Shown: positions 32,170-38,941 of the stretch, piece after piece | Numbering within the stretch: position 1 is the first letter of the stretch | How the letters are laid out: every line of letters begins with the position of its first letter | Source: a virus | Direction: 5' to 3' (one strand) | DNA length: 64,000 nt | Virus record (IMG/VR): IMGVR_UViG_3300025313_000944 | Span: 23,333-87,332 of that record | Notes under the pieces: model-generated | What the model saw: only the letters and a program-made list of their open reading frames with translations | What the model was told of the DNA's origin: nothing | Database searches by the model: none | Program-made: the position numbers and the translations under genes

Positions 32170-32391
32170 ATGAGAACGATTAGATGCCCTCGCTGCGGTA
32201 ACTTTCACACGATTGGGCAGAATAGTGCCGACTTGATCTGCCCCACCTGTAGAGACCGAGAGTACCAAGAAACGTTGAGTCACCGAGTCGTCCCTCGCAA
32301 ACCAGGGTTGTATTTTCTGTCAGCCCCGGTCGGTTGGGTTCGTATCAATAACGATGACAACCAAGATGAGGTGAATAATGTCGAAATTTGA
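32170..32391 (+). CDS. Zinc-ribbon protein, 73 aa
   Basis: CPRCGNFHTIGQ with CPTCRDREYQ near the N-terminus forms a zinc ribbon, followed by a beta-rich stretch (PGLYFLSAPVGWVRI) and an acidic tail. Starts after GGAGGTGAG. First gene of the rightward operon; overlaps the next gene by 14 bases. Confidence 0.62.
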   Translation: MRTIRCPRCGNFHTIGQNSADLICPTCRDREYQETLSHRVVPRKPGLYFLSAPVGWVRINNDDNQDEVNNVEI

Positions 32392-33295
32392 TGATCTCAT
32401 CAATATGGCGGTAAAACTTGGTTACTCAATAGAAGCTGAGGAAAAAAAGAGAAGCAAAGCGGCTGCGGTTAGCCGCAAGGCCGGCAAGAAGAAGCGCCAG
32501 CCCGGTGTCAGAAAGTTTGGTGAGGATACTTACCTAACCAGTAAGCTTCTCTACAAGATAATGGATAGAACCGACAAAACTGTCCATTATGTGGCGGGCA
32601 TAGGTGCCGCCGAAAAGTTGGTGGAAGGGTTAAAGACTGAGGAACACAACCTAGTTCTATTTACCACTAACACTTCAGGTGACAAGCTGGTGGCACCTAA
32701 GCACTACCAATGTATCGTATCCAGCAACGGCAAAGCCGGTTATGCTTCCTTCTTCCGACCAACAACCGAGTGGCGGCGGGCAAAAATCCACAATAAAGAT
32801 GGAGCACCTGAATGGGGATTAATACAAATCCTGCCTTGGCCAATAGCACCGGGTGGGTTCTATTTCCTGCTAAAAGACATTCAGGGCGGGGAGAAAGAAG
32901 TCACCGAGGAAGAGCAACGGAAAGTTATAGTTGCCGGTCCTTACCGTGTGGCTGAGGAAAAATATTTGCAGGAATTGTCCAAAGGGGATAGGTTGGTAAT
33001 CGAGGACATCTTGGATGACCGGGCTTTGTTGGACGCCGTTGAATTGGTTCTGAATTGCCACTTCTCGGAATTGTCCACTAGGAGGGCACTGGACATCCTA
33101 CGCAAAGGTACGACCAGATATGCTCATGACCCGACCGAAATAGCAGAAGGTTCCAGCCGGGCTCAGAGAGACCAGCAGACGATAGAGAACCAGCAAACGG
33201 TGATCGACCGGCAAGCTAAAGAGATAGAGAGATTGAGTCTTATAGTCACCCAACAACTGGGAATAATCCAAGGTCTGGGTGAAACTACTGCTTGA
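32378..33295 (+). CDS. Unknown protein with basic N-terminus and C-terminal coiled coil, 305 aa
   Basis: Residues about 22-45 are rich in Lys and Arg (KKRSKAAAVSRKAGKKKRQ). The central ~150 residues are alpha/beta without a named motif. The last ~45 residues form a Gln/Glu-rich heptad run (QQTIENQQTVIDRQAKEIER). A DNA-binding regulator or a replication-associated protein is possible. The stop codon lies in the -35 box of the next promoter (33292). Confidence 0.55.
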   Translation: MSKFDDLINMAVKLGYSIEAEEKKRSKAAAVSRKAGKKKRQPGVRKFGEDTYLTSKLLYKIMDRTDKTVHYVAGIGAAEKLVEGLKTEEHNLVLFTTNTSGDKLVAPKHYQCIVSSNGKAGYASFFRPTTEWRRAKIHNKDGAPEWGLIQILPWPIAPGGFYFLLKDIQGGEKEVTEEEQRKVIVAGPYRVAEEKYLQELSKGDRLVIEDILDDRALLDAVELVLNCHFSELSTRRALDILRKGTTRYAHDPTEIAEGSSRAQRDQQTIENQQTVIDRQAKEIERLSLIVTQQLGIIQGLGETTA

Positions 33296-33320
33296 CACTG
33301 AGCTTACCCGATGCTAATCT
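33276..33320 (+). promoter_or_regulatory. Promoter embedded in the end of the 32378 gene
   Basis: TTGACA (33292-33297), 17-base spacer and TAATCT (33315-33320) with TGC before it. Preceded by GGTGAAACT, as in the two sister promoters. The TGA stop of the upstream gene overlaps the -35 box. A short perfect hairpin (33339-33358, 8-base arms, loop AAGC) lies at the start of the transcript. Confidence 0.7.
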
Positions 33321-33338
33321 AAGACTGTAGCAGTAGAC

Positions 33339-33358
33339 AGGCCGGTAAGCACCGGCCT
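33339..33358 (+). promoter_or_regulatory. 5' leader hairpin of the 33394 gene
   Basis: AGGCCGGT pairs with ACCGGCCT around AAGC, about 12 bases after the predicted start of transcription. Only weak T-richness follows, so it may be a stabiliser or an attenuator rather than a terminator. Confidence 0.5.
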
Positions 33359-33393
33359 AATTTATTGATTTTACCAACAGGAGGGTAAATCAA

Positions 33394-33984
33394 ATGGCCG
33401 ACAAACAACAGAATAGTGGTGACGGACAAGCCACCAAGGTCTCGGTGAGACCCCTGAAATATGCCTACAAACCCATCGTGCCTGGGTTTGTAGGCATATT
33501 TCAGGGTCCCACCGACGACGACCTGATGGGCAAGGAAATCCGCGAGCTTACCTTGGTTCTGCCACCGACCGAGAAGGGGGCAGAGGCTACCAGAATCGAA
33601 TTCTGGAAGGATAGCAAAGAGGTAAAGCAGGACGGCAAGTTGCTTCTACCGCCTCACTACAATGAGTGGTTGCGCTTGCTGGTAGCCCACGCGGTGGCTG
33701 GGTGGACGATGAAGGGTTCTGGTTACGCTTTGAGTGTGGCCATGAACACCGAGTCCTTCAAAGAGGACATCAAAAAGCTGGTTGACCGCGGCGCGGTGGT
33801 GGAAGCCCGGTACGCCAAGCAGGAAAAGTGGATTTATGCACCGTTCAAGTCTCTTTACGAATACGCGGTGCTCCACGCCAGCCTGCTTAAGACCACCGCC
33901 GAACGGTGGCCAGCCGAGACAAAGGTGGCCGAGGAGATTATCTCTGGCGAACCTGAGCGCGTTGAAGTCGAGTTTTCTCTGTAG
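33394..33984 (+). CDS. Unknown protein containing a long inverted repeat in its gene, 196 aa
   Basis: Starts after GGAGGGTAAATCAA. A disordered N-terminus (ADKQQNSGDGQATK) is followed by an alpha/beta domain. No family is recognised. The bases 33452-33506 form a perfect 24-base inverted repeat around a 7-base loop, inside the coding sequence for residues about 20-38. Its own promoter suggests high expression. Confidence 0.6.
   Translation: MADKQQNSGDGQATKVSVRPLKYAYKPIVPGFVGIFQGPTDDDLMGKEIRELTLVLPPTEKGAEATRIEFWKDSKEVKQDGKLLLPPHYNEWLRLLVAHAVAGWTMKGSGYALSVAMNTESFKEDIKKLVDRGAVVEARYAKQEKWIYAPFKSLYEYAVLHASLLKTTAERWPAETKVAEEIISGEPERVEVEFSL
33452..33506. repeat. Perfect 24-bp inverted repeat within a coding region
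   Basis: Arms 33452-33475 and 33483-33506 match base for base with a 7-base loop (33476-33482). The transcript would form a very strong hairpin inside the 33394 gene, about 60 bases after the start codon. No T-run follows. It could be a regulatory RNA structure or an assembly fold-back. Confidence 0.85.
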
Positions 33985-34045
33985 TAACCTGCTGGTGCTT
34001 GGGACTGGTTGTCCCCGCCACTACACAAATCACTTTGATAGCGGT

Positions 34046-34133
34046 AGGACATAGCCAGAAATGGTTGTGTCCTGCTCTGAGCCTTACACTTAGTTTTTTG
34101 GGTTGTTTAATTAGCACCTAAGTGTAAGGCTCA
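34046..34133. promoter_or_regulatory. Structured intergenic RNA element
   Basis: Two helices in tandem: 34046-34073, a 12-pair stem (two G-U pairs) closed by a GAAA tetraloop, and 34078-34133, a perfect 16-base inverted repeat around a 24-base loop containing six T. No protein frame is seen in 33985-34171. It may be a terminator/antiterminator pair, a processed leader or a small RNA. Confidence 0.55.
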
Positions 34134-34171
34134 AGGTAGGACATAATCAACCTTAAAGGAGGTGAAACTGA

Positions 34172-34588
34172 ATGACTATAAATACAACCAATGCCAAGGT
34201 ACTTAAGGCTCGTAAGAGAATGAGCAGGTCAGATTTTGGCCACCGAAAATTGGTAGTCGAGTGTGCAGTTTGTGGTGGTCGCAAGAGGTTTAGATCACCT
34301 AGTAATCTTTGTGAAGCCTGCAAATACCTGCTGAACCAAGGCAGCTTTGATGAGAAGTTGCAAGCCATGGTCACCAACAGACAGGTGGTCCGACGCCGCA
34401 AATTTAGGAGCAGAAAGTTTGCCCAGCCACTACCAGTCAAGCAGTATAAATCAGTATTCAGGGCATATGTACCAACAGTAGAGGTACAAGGCATACCAAT
34501 AGTGGTGGGCCAAGACCAGTGGGATGAGTTATTGGCCACTAATGATGGCGGTAACTGGTCAACCTTTCAACCCAATGGAGGTGAATAA
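34172..34588 (+). CDS. Zinc-finger protein with basic region, 138 aa
   Basis: Strong start (AAAGGAGGTGAAACTG). Residues about 30-50 hold CAVCGGRKRFRSPSNLCEAC, a four-Cys zinc site with Arg/Lys between the knuckles. A basic run (RRRKFRSRKF) and a beta-rich C-terminus follow. Probably binds nucleic acid. The same TAGGACA-AACCTT leader motif precedes this gene and the one at 35782. Confidence 0.6.
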   Translation: MTINTTNAKVLKARKRMSRSDFGHRKLVVECAVCGGRKRFRSPSNLCEACKYLLNQGSFDEKLQAMVTNRQVVRRRKFRSRKFAQPLPVKQYKSVFRAYVPTVEVQGIPIVVGQDQWDELLATNDGGNWSTFQPNGGE

Positions 34589-34590
34589 AG

Positions 34591-34797
34591 ATGTGGTCAT
34601 GCCCAACACACCCGCAAATTAGGTTTGCTGCCAACAGGCCAGACACCTGCCAGCAAATAGTATCAACCGTATGTGACAAGTGTCAAGAAGCAAACCCGGT
34701 AAGTCAGTTTGGGTTTCACCCCTATGGTTGTGGTGGTAATGTAGTAGCTATTCGCTGTAGGAGAAAATTGGAGGTAGATAAAGATGAAGGAGATTGA
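34591..34797 (+). CDS. Cys-rich small protein, 68 aa
   Basis: Cysteines at WSCPTH, TVCDKCQEAN and GCGG suggest a zinc fold. Coupled to the upstream gene, overlapping the next by 14 bases. No family is recognised. Confidence 0.55.
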   Translation: MWSCPTHPQIRFAANRPDTCQQIVSTVCDKCQEANPVSQFGFHPYGCGGNVVAIRCRRKLEVDKDEGD

Positions 34798-35047
34798 CGA
34801 GTACAATTCTAGGTTTATCAGTGGTGTAGGCATTGCCGCCAGCAGAGTCAGGTTGTTGCTGAAAGAATGCTTACCAATCCACGGCTCATTGGTCTACAAC
34901 GGCTTGGTGGCAGAGTGCCCCAAACGGACGCCTTACCAGTCGTTCAGGTATTGGACACAAGCCTTGCGAGCGGTTGAAGGTCTGCACGCGGCACCGGCAC
35001 TTCTGGAACGTCTCGGAACCGATGCGGTCCACCAGATGTCTGATTAG
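34784..35047 (+). CDS. Unknown protein, 87 aa
   Basis: A GGAGGTAGATAAAG site precedes the ATG. Helical with several Arg and Leu; no recognised motif. Last gene before the 35160 terminator. Confidence 0.5.
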   Translation: MKEIDEYNSRFISGVGIAASRVRLLLKECLPIHGSLVYNGLVAECPKRTPYQSFRYWTQALRAVEGLHAAPALLERLGTDAVHQMSD

Positions 35048-35089
35048 ACTAAAAACATAGGTAAAATAGCTATTTCAAGCGAAAAAACC

Positions 35090-35113
35090 GGGGGAAATGG
35101 GAAGGTTTCCCCC
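35090..35113 (+). terminator. Possible hairpin, weak terminator
   Basis: GGGGGAAA pairs with TTTCCCCC around an 8-base loop. There is no T-tail, so function is uncertain; it may act with the stronger hairpin at 35160. Confidence 0.35.
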
Positions 35114-35159
35114 ACCGCCATTATCCAGCTTTTATCTCATTGTTCACCTCCTTTCTTGA

Positions 35160-35203
35160 GCCCACCTAGGGTCTTGCCAACCTTAGGTGGGCATTTTCTT
35201 TTT
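35160..35203 (+). terminator. Rho-independent terminator
   Basis: GCCCACCTA pairs with TAGGTGGGC, with ATTTTCTTTTT on the 3' side. It lies between the 34784 gene and the next ribosome site. Confidence 0.75.
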
Positions 35204-35223
35204 ATAGAAAGGAGGTACACGAA

Positions 35224-35319
35224 ATGCCCGTAATCGTTATTGTAGTAATCTTGGTAGCCATTGTAGTTGTGCCAATCGCCGCAGCCTTGCTCGATGGCTA
35301 CCTGTTGGGAGGTGAATAA
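35224..35319 (+). CDS. Small membrane peptide, 31 aa
   Basis: AAAGGAGGTACACGA precedes the ATG. A single Val/Ile-rich membrane helix (VIVIVVILVAIVVVPIAAAL). Followed directly by a second membrane peptide. Confidence 0.62.
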   Translation: MPVIVIVVILVAIVVVPIAAALLDGYLLGGE

Positions 35320-35320
35320 A

Positions 35321-35419
35321 GTGGACTTGGTGACTGTTCTTTCATATTTGGTAGTATTGGAGGCCGTCATATTCCTAGCTTACGCGGCTGACACGTGGCT
35401 AGAATGGTGGTACCGCTAA
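35321..35419 (+). CDS. Small membrane peptide, 32 aa
   Basis: GTG 35321 with GGGAGGTGAATAAA upstream. One hydrophobic helix (VTVLSYLVVLEAVIFLAY) and an aromatic C-terminus (WLEWWYR). Overlaps the next gene by one base (TAATG). Confidence 0.58.
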   Translation: MDLVTVLSYLVVLEAVIFLAYAADTWLEWWYR

Positions 35420-35754
35420 TGCAATACCTCAAGGTAGCAATGGTACTCGTAGCCACTTGGAGGTTTTACCGACTCGTGGCGGTGGACACCGGACCTAAAT
35501 GCCTGCTGCGTAAGTTTAGGTGTTGGGTGGGTGTCAGGTACAACGGGGATTGGTCGGAGTGGAGCACCGAGAATGGGTCATTGGCTGAAATGATCACGTG
35601 CTGTAAGTGTGCTCCGGTGTGGTGGGGGGCAGCCTTTACACTCTTGTATCTATTTGCATCAGATACCTTGTTCTTCCTTATAACCCTACCATTGATAGCT
35701 AGTGCGTTCACCTTGGTGTTTGAAAACATTGTGTATGCACCAAGGGAAAAATAA
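35419..35754 (+). CDS. Membrane protein resembling DUF1360, 111 aa
   Basis: The pattern ATWRFYRLVAVDTGP, an Arg-rich stretch, and CCKCAPVWWGAAF followed by two hydrophobic segments fits the DUF1360 family of phage and bacterial membrane proteins, whose role is unknown. ATG 35419 is chosen because it overlaps the previous stop. Confidence 0.6.
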   Translation: MQYLKVAMVLVATWRFYRLVAVDTGPKCLLRKFRCWVGVRYNGDWSEWSTENGSLAEMITCCKCAPVWWGAAFTLLYLFASDTLFFLITLPLIASAFTLVFENIVYAPREK

Positions 35755-35781
35755 TAGGACAACCTTTAAGGAGGTACTCAA

Positions 35782-36642
35782 ATGTCTAGCAAGCACAACC
35801 GAATATTTGTGGTACTGGTGATCTTGGCTCTCTTATTCAGTTTGGCATCGGTGGCCTACGCCGAAAAACCAGACAATGATGGGGAACACGGTAACTCCGG
35901 CCAACACGATCCCGACGATGATGGCCGAGGCCCCGACCGGGGTGAGGGTAAGCCGGATGACACCGATGGTGATCACAACAATGGTTCAGGCAATGACCCC
36001 GATCATTGCGACGACAACGAGGGTCGGTGTGGAAATGACGGAGATGAAGGTGGACCCGAAGCTACCGAGGAACCACTTGCTGACGAGCCTACCCAAGAAG
36101 CTACTCAGGAACCTACACCAGAAGAGACAAGTGTGCCTGAGGTGACGGAGCAGCCAACTGAGGAGGCTACGCCTGAAGTTACACCTTTGCCGGAGGAGAC
36201 ACCCACACCTGAGGTAACTGAGCAGCCTGAGCTTCCGCCACCTTACACACCTACTGAGCTACCACAACCACCACAGACACCCAGAGGTGGTATCCCAGAT
36301 CGAGACTGCTGGCCAACCGATGCCGATAGTTACACTTGTGGTGGTGACGAAGATACCGGACACAACAATAATGACACCTTTGTTCCGGTGATCGACGAAG
36401 TCGTGGTAGAACAGGGCTTGGAGCCGTTGCCTATGGCGGGTGTTACAGAATTACCTACCTTGGGTTATGGACCTCCGCCAAATAGCTTGTACTTGAATAC
36501 GGTGTTTGTCTTAATTGCCTTGGCTTTTTGGGCGGGATCGCTGACAACCACCGTTGGTATCTACTTCTTAGCGCCGCGGCCTAAAGCCACCAAGCAGGAA
36601 ATGCCTTACCTCGTTCTAGATAACGGTGATGATCTCTGGTAG
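35782..36642 (+). CDS. Secreted, membrane-anchored Thr/Pro/Glu-rich protein, 286 aa
   Basis: A signal peptide (FVVLVILALLFSLASVAYA) is followed by an Asp/Gly-rich region (DPDDDGRGPDRGEG, possibly calcium-binding), then repeats of PEVTEQPTEEATPEV-type sequence, and a C-terminal membrane helix (LNTVFVLIALAFWAG). This looks like an exposed cell-surface protein anchored by its C-terminus. Such tails are common in Chloroflexota proteins. It could alter the host surface during infection. Confidence 0.65.
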   Translation: MSSKHNRIFVVLVILALLFSLASVAYAEKPDNDGEHGNSGQHDPDDDGRGPDRGEGKPDDTDGDHNNGSGNDPDHCDDNEGRCGNDGDEGGPEATEEPLADEPTQEATQEPTPEETSVPEVTEQPTEEATPEVTPLPEETPTPEVTEQPELPPPYTPTELPQPPQTPRGGIPDRDCWPTDADSYTCGGDEDTGHNNNDTFVPVIDEVVVEQGLEPLPMAGVTELPTLGYGPPPNSLYLNTVFVLIALAFWAGSLTTTVGIYFLAPRPKATKQEMPYLVLDNGDDLW

Positions 36643-36668
36643 TAACCATACACAAGGTAGTTGAGTAC

Positions 36669-36698
36669 AGCCCGCAAGAAATTGCGGGCTTTCTTTTT
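36669..36698 (+). terminator. Strong rho-independent terminator
   Basis: AGCCCGCAA pairs perfectly with TTGCGGGCT around GAAA, followed by TTCTTTTT. Ends the 32170-36642 operon. Confidence 0.92.
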
Positions 36699-36954
36699 GA
36701 CCAAAACCAAGTCGGTACTTCAAAGTTTTTCTCCATCAGAAATATTTCCGCGCAAATACCCAAGCCTGTTACCTCGGAAACCTTGTGGGTACCCAACCTA
36801 GCAATAGATGAGACTACAACTGTAGACTAAGCTACCTACCAACTTTTCGCGGGAAAGATATCTTGGTTAATATAATATCTATAATAGAGTACTACTATCT
36901 TGGTAACAAAATGACTGTTTAAAATCAACACACGGTCTTGGATTAGACTACCGG

Positions 36955-37009
36955 CTATTTAAAATGAGGATTACTATTTAAAATGAGGATGGCTATTTAA
37001 AATGAGGAT
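36955..37009 (+). repeat. Three 19-bp direct repeats (iteron-like)
   Basis: CTATTTAAAATGAGGAT begins at 36955, 36974 and 36993, spaced exactly 19 bases. A fourth, weaker start (CTGTTTAAAAT) lies upstream near 36914. A nearly two-turn spacing on an AT-rich background suggests a protein-binding array, possibly a replication origin. Confidence 0.8.
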
Positions 37010-37024
37010 TGGTTCGGCGGTAGA

Positions 37025-37062
37025 TTACCGGCCGGCCGGTAAGTCTTACACTCTGTAAGACT
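37025..37062. repeat. 18-bp palindrome plus adjoining hairpin
   Basis: TTACCGGCCGGCCGGTAA (37025-37042) is a perfect palindrome. It is followed at once by AGTCTTACA-CTC-TGTAAGACT (37042-37062), a perfect 9-base hairpin. Both sit next to the iterons. Confidence 0.75.
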
Positions 37063-37093
37063 TCATCTAAACTACACTAGTCTACTATATACT

Positions 37094-37150
37094 GGTAGCA
37101 TACCTTAGGTGAAACTGGTACTTGACAAATAAAGTACCATGTGCATAGCG
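37094..37150 (+). promoter_or_regulatory. Degenerate copy of the 32040 promoter unit
   Basis: GGTAGCATACC, GGTGAAACTGG, then TTGACA (37122-37127), with TGTGC 12 bases on and ATAGCG at the -10 position (37145-37150). The -35 half is intact and the -10 is poor. No gene lies close downstream, so it may be a decoy or regulated promoter. Confidence 0.5.
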
Positions 37151-37301
37151 GTATCTTGTAAGTTTATTTCTAGGTAGCATACCAAACAAGATTTTGCCGC
37201 AAAAGTAGAAGTCACCCTTGTTTGGTATCTTTACTATATGTAGAACGGTACCACACCGTCAAGATATTTCCCACAAAAAGTCAAGTACAGCAAACTTGCT
37301 T

Positions 37302-37343
37302 GGTAGCATACCTACCCCTAGCTTGGAAGTCAGGTATGCTACC
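37302..37343. repeat. Inverted pair of GGTAGCATACC sites
   Basis: GGTAGCATACCT (37302-37313) faces AGGTATGCTACC (37332-37343) across 18 bases, a perfect 12-base inverted repeat made from the dispersed site. Confidence 0.7.
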
Positions 37344-37740
37344 TATTCAAATTATTTCACTCCAAATATTTTCCGCCCAAAGAGTTAAGCCCGTTACGTA
37401 TAGGGACAAGACGGTACCACACCTAACTTTGCTGCAAAGATTGGCTTGGTATTATTTTACCGCTAATAAAATCTTTCCAAGTAAGTTGGCCTGTTACCTA
37501 GAGAGTGGGTGAAGTAAAGTTTGTGAGTAATTTCACTTATACTTCGGTAGCATACCGGGCTCTTATCCTGGGACTTCGTGAAATCTTTCACACAAGGGCT
37601 GGGCGCCGTTTCCTTGTCCAGCAAAAGCTTTTTGGATACTCCCCTGCTTGAAGCACATATATAATGAAGTAACTTGTAAAATGTAGATTTAATTATATAA
37701 CTGACATGTAAAGTTGATAGTTTATCGAATATCCAATGAC

Positions 37741-37763
37741 TTCTATTTGTGAAAGGTGTCACA
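37741..37763 (+). repeat. Left imperfect direct repeat of the moron-like cassette
   Basis: TTCTATTTGTGAAA followed by GGTGTCACA. A matching copy, TTCTATTTGTGAAA then AGGTGCACA, lies at 39410. The pair encloses the promoter, genes and terminator of the cassette. Confidence 0.55.
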
Positions 37764-37781
37764 TACTTTATGTTAATTATT

Positions 37782-37805
37782 CAGATGTGAATTAATTCAC
37801 ATCTG
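37782..37805. repeat. Perfect 24-bp palindrome
   Basis: The left half CAGATGTGAATT pairs with its exact reverse complement with no loop. It lies about 20 bases upstream of the -35 box of the cassette promoter, so it may be an operator. Confidence 0.7.
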
Positions 37806-37824
37806 TAATCTCAGTAATTCTTAG

Positions 37825-37853
37825 TTGACAAGCAGTCCATAGTAGGATATACT
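37825..37853 (+). promoter_or_regulatory. Sigma70-type promoter of the moron-like cassette
   Basis: TTGACA (37825-37830), 17-base spacer, TATACT (37848-37853). A leader of about 180 bases follows before the first gene at 38044. Confidence 0.8.
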
Positions 37854-38043
37854 GTGGACAATCGAATATGACAAAAAACGGAAACGCGAACACTAGGCTC
37901 CCAGGACTTCCAAGAACGCTAGGGGAGAAAACGAAAGACACTCCGCCTAGACTGAAGGAAGACAGGAAAGTTAGATTGAATCGCGTGGGAATAAACAGAC
38001 GGGAAATTAATCATTCAGAGGTTTTGTATCTCAGGAGTAGACA

Positions 38044-38190
38044 ATGATAAGTAAAGGGGAGTTAATCGTGAGACTTCTCAACGGGGAAATTGAACTCCCC
38101 AAAGATTGGCGTCTAACACGCGCAGATACGATTAGGGCCCTGCTTTACACTCAGGATAATCGTATCCCCAAATTACTCGTAGGAGAATAA
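38044..38190 (+). CDS. Small protein, 48 aa
   Basis: ATG 38044 follows CAGGAGTAGACA. Reads MISKGELIVRLLNGEIELPK, then DWRLTRADTIRALLY, and ends with LLVGE. Its compact basic/acidic mix suggests a folded small protein. No family is recognised. Confidence 0.55.
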   Translation: MISKGELIVRLLNGEIELPKDWRLTRADTIRALLYTQDNRIPKLLVGE

Positions 38191-38193
38191 ACA

Positions 38194-38223
38194 ATGGAAA
38201 AGATACTAGATGCACTCCAATGA
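38194..38223 (+). CDS. Micro-ORF, 9 aa (possible leader peptide)
   Basis: AGGAGAATAAACA precedes ATG and the frame reads MEKILDALQ. Too short to support a protein role; the good ribosome site is the only reason it is listed. It may couple or stall translation before the 38267 gene. Confidence 0.25.
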   Translation: MEKILDALQ

Positions 38224-38266
38224 GCTAACTTTGTGTCTTAACAAAACTTTAGTCGAGAGAGGATAA

Positions 38267-38887
38267 GTGAACAAAATGGCTACAAAAGTAGAACAAGTTG
38301 TAAAATCGATTATGTCCCTTGGGGCGTTTGCGAGAATTGCGCAATTGCACAACCGCGCTTCACAGAAAAATTACATAGGCCAGCTTGTGCAAAACCAAGG
38401 AACGGAGTTCAATCTGGGCTCCGTCAATTTCAAAGGCTACAATTGGCAGAGTGAAAAATCGTCTCTGGACAAATCCGCAAAGAGCAGGGGATTATCCCTC
38501 ACCTGGCCGAAAGTGTTTGAGACTATCAGTCAATTGAAAACTGAGACATCGTTCACTCGCAAGATGACAGCTTATCTAGTCGCGATGTTTGCGACTAAAC
38601 TCAGCTGGCGTGATTGGCTCACAAGTCAATTCCTTATTTTTGCTTTCCACAACGACGCGGGGGAATTCGACGGGAACAAATGGGAAGCCTGGGCTCAAGC
38701 CAACGAGTACAGCATTGTGCTGCGCGACAAGCAAGGCGAAGTAGAATCCGAATTTGTCCCTTCCGCTAAACTGCTTGGTGCCTTAATCACTGCATCAGAG
38801 GAGTTAGCTAAGGTAGCAAACTACTCTTCCCACGATAATGTATCTGCTAGATCAGCAGATATCGATATCAACAAGTTGTTTGAATAA
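38267..38887 (+). CDS. Unknown protein of the moron-like cassette, 206 aa
   Basis: GTG 38267 is preferred, with GAGGATAA upstream; ATG 38276 is an alternative. Mostly helical, with no recognised motif. Codon use seems different from neighbouring genes. It is flanked by the cassette promoter and two lipoprotein genes, which suggests a host-directed role such as exclusion or defence. Unproved. Confidence 0.55.
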   Translation: MNKMATKVEQVVKSIMSLGAFARIAQLHNRASQKNYIGQLVQNQGTEFNLGSVNFKGYNWQSEKSSLDKSAKSRGLSLTWPKVFETISQLKTETSFTRKMTAYLVAMFATKLSWRDWLTSQFLIFAFHNDAGEFDGNKWEAWAQANEYSIVLRDKQGEVESEFVPSAKLLGALITASEELAKVANYSSHDNVSARSADIDINKLFE

Positions 38888-38941
38888 AATCAAAATGGGG
38901 ACTATGACAGTCCCCTAACTTCAATAAGAGAGAATAGTCCG

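Larger units (their letters stand above)
36700..37800. other. Noncoding control/repeat field
   Basis: About 1.1 kb without a credible gene. It holds stem-loops and repeats: GTTACC-type copies near 36739-36782, 37363-37402 and 37469-37509; GGTAGCATACC at 37094, 37173, 37302 and 37546; the 19-bp iterons; palindromes; a promoter-like copy at 37094-37150; inverted repeats at 37179-37228 (12-base arms) and 37302-37343 (12-base arms). CGGTACCACACC occurs twice (about 37245 and 37410). Confidence 0.7.

Noticed and set aside
33646-33876. A minus-strand frame inside the 33394 gene
   Set aside because: No ribosome site and the plus-strand gene has its own promoter and strong start.
35876-36145. An 89-codon alternative frame inside the secreted protein gene
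   Set aside because: It is a Met/Thr-rich shadow of the Asp/Gly-rich and Thr/Pro/Glu-rich coding region, with no ribosome site.
36865-36900. TATAATATCTATAATAG as a promoter
   Set aside because: Good -10-like sequence but no matching -35 and no gene downstream within a sensible distance.
37222-37762. Two opposing frames of 96 and 99 codons in the repeat field
   Set aside because: They cross inverted repeats and dispersed sites, lack ribosome sites and look compositionally random.
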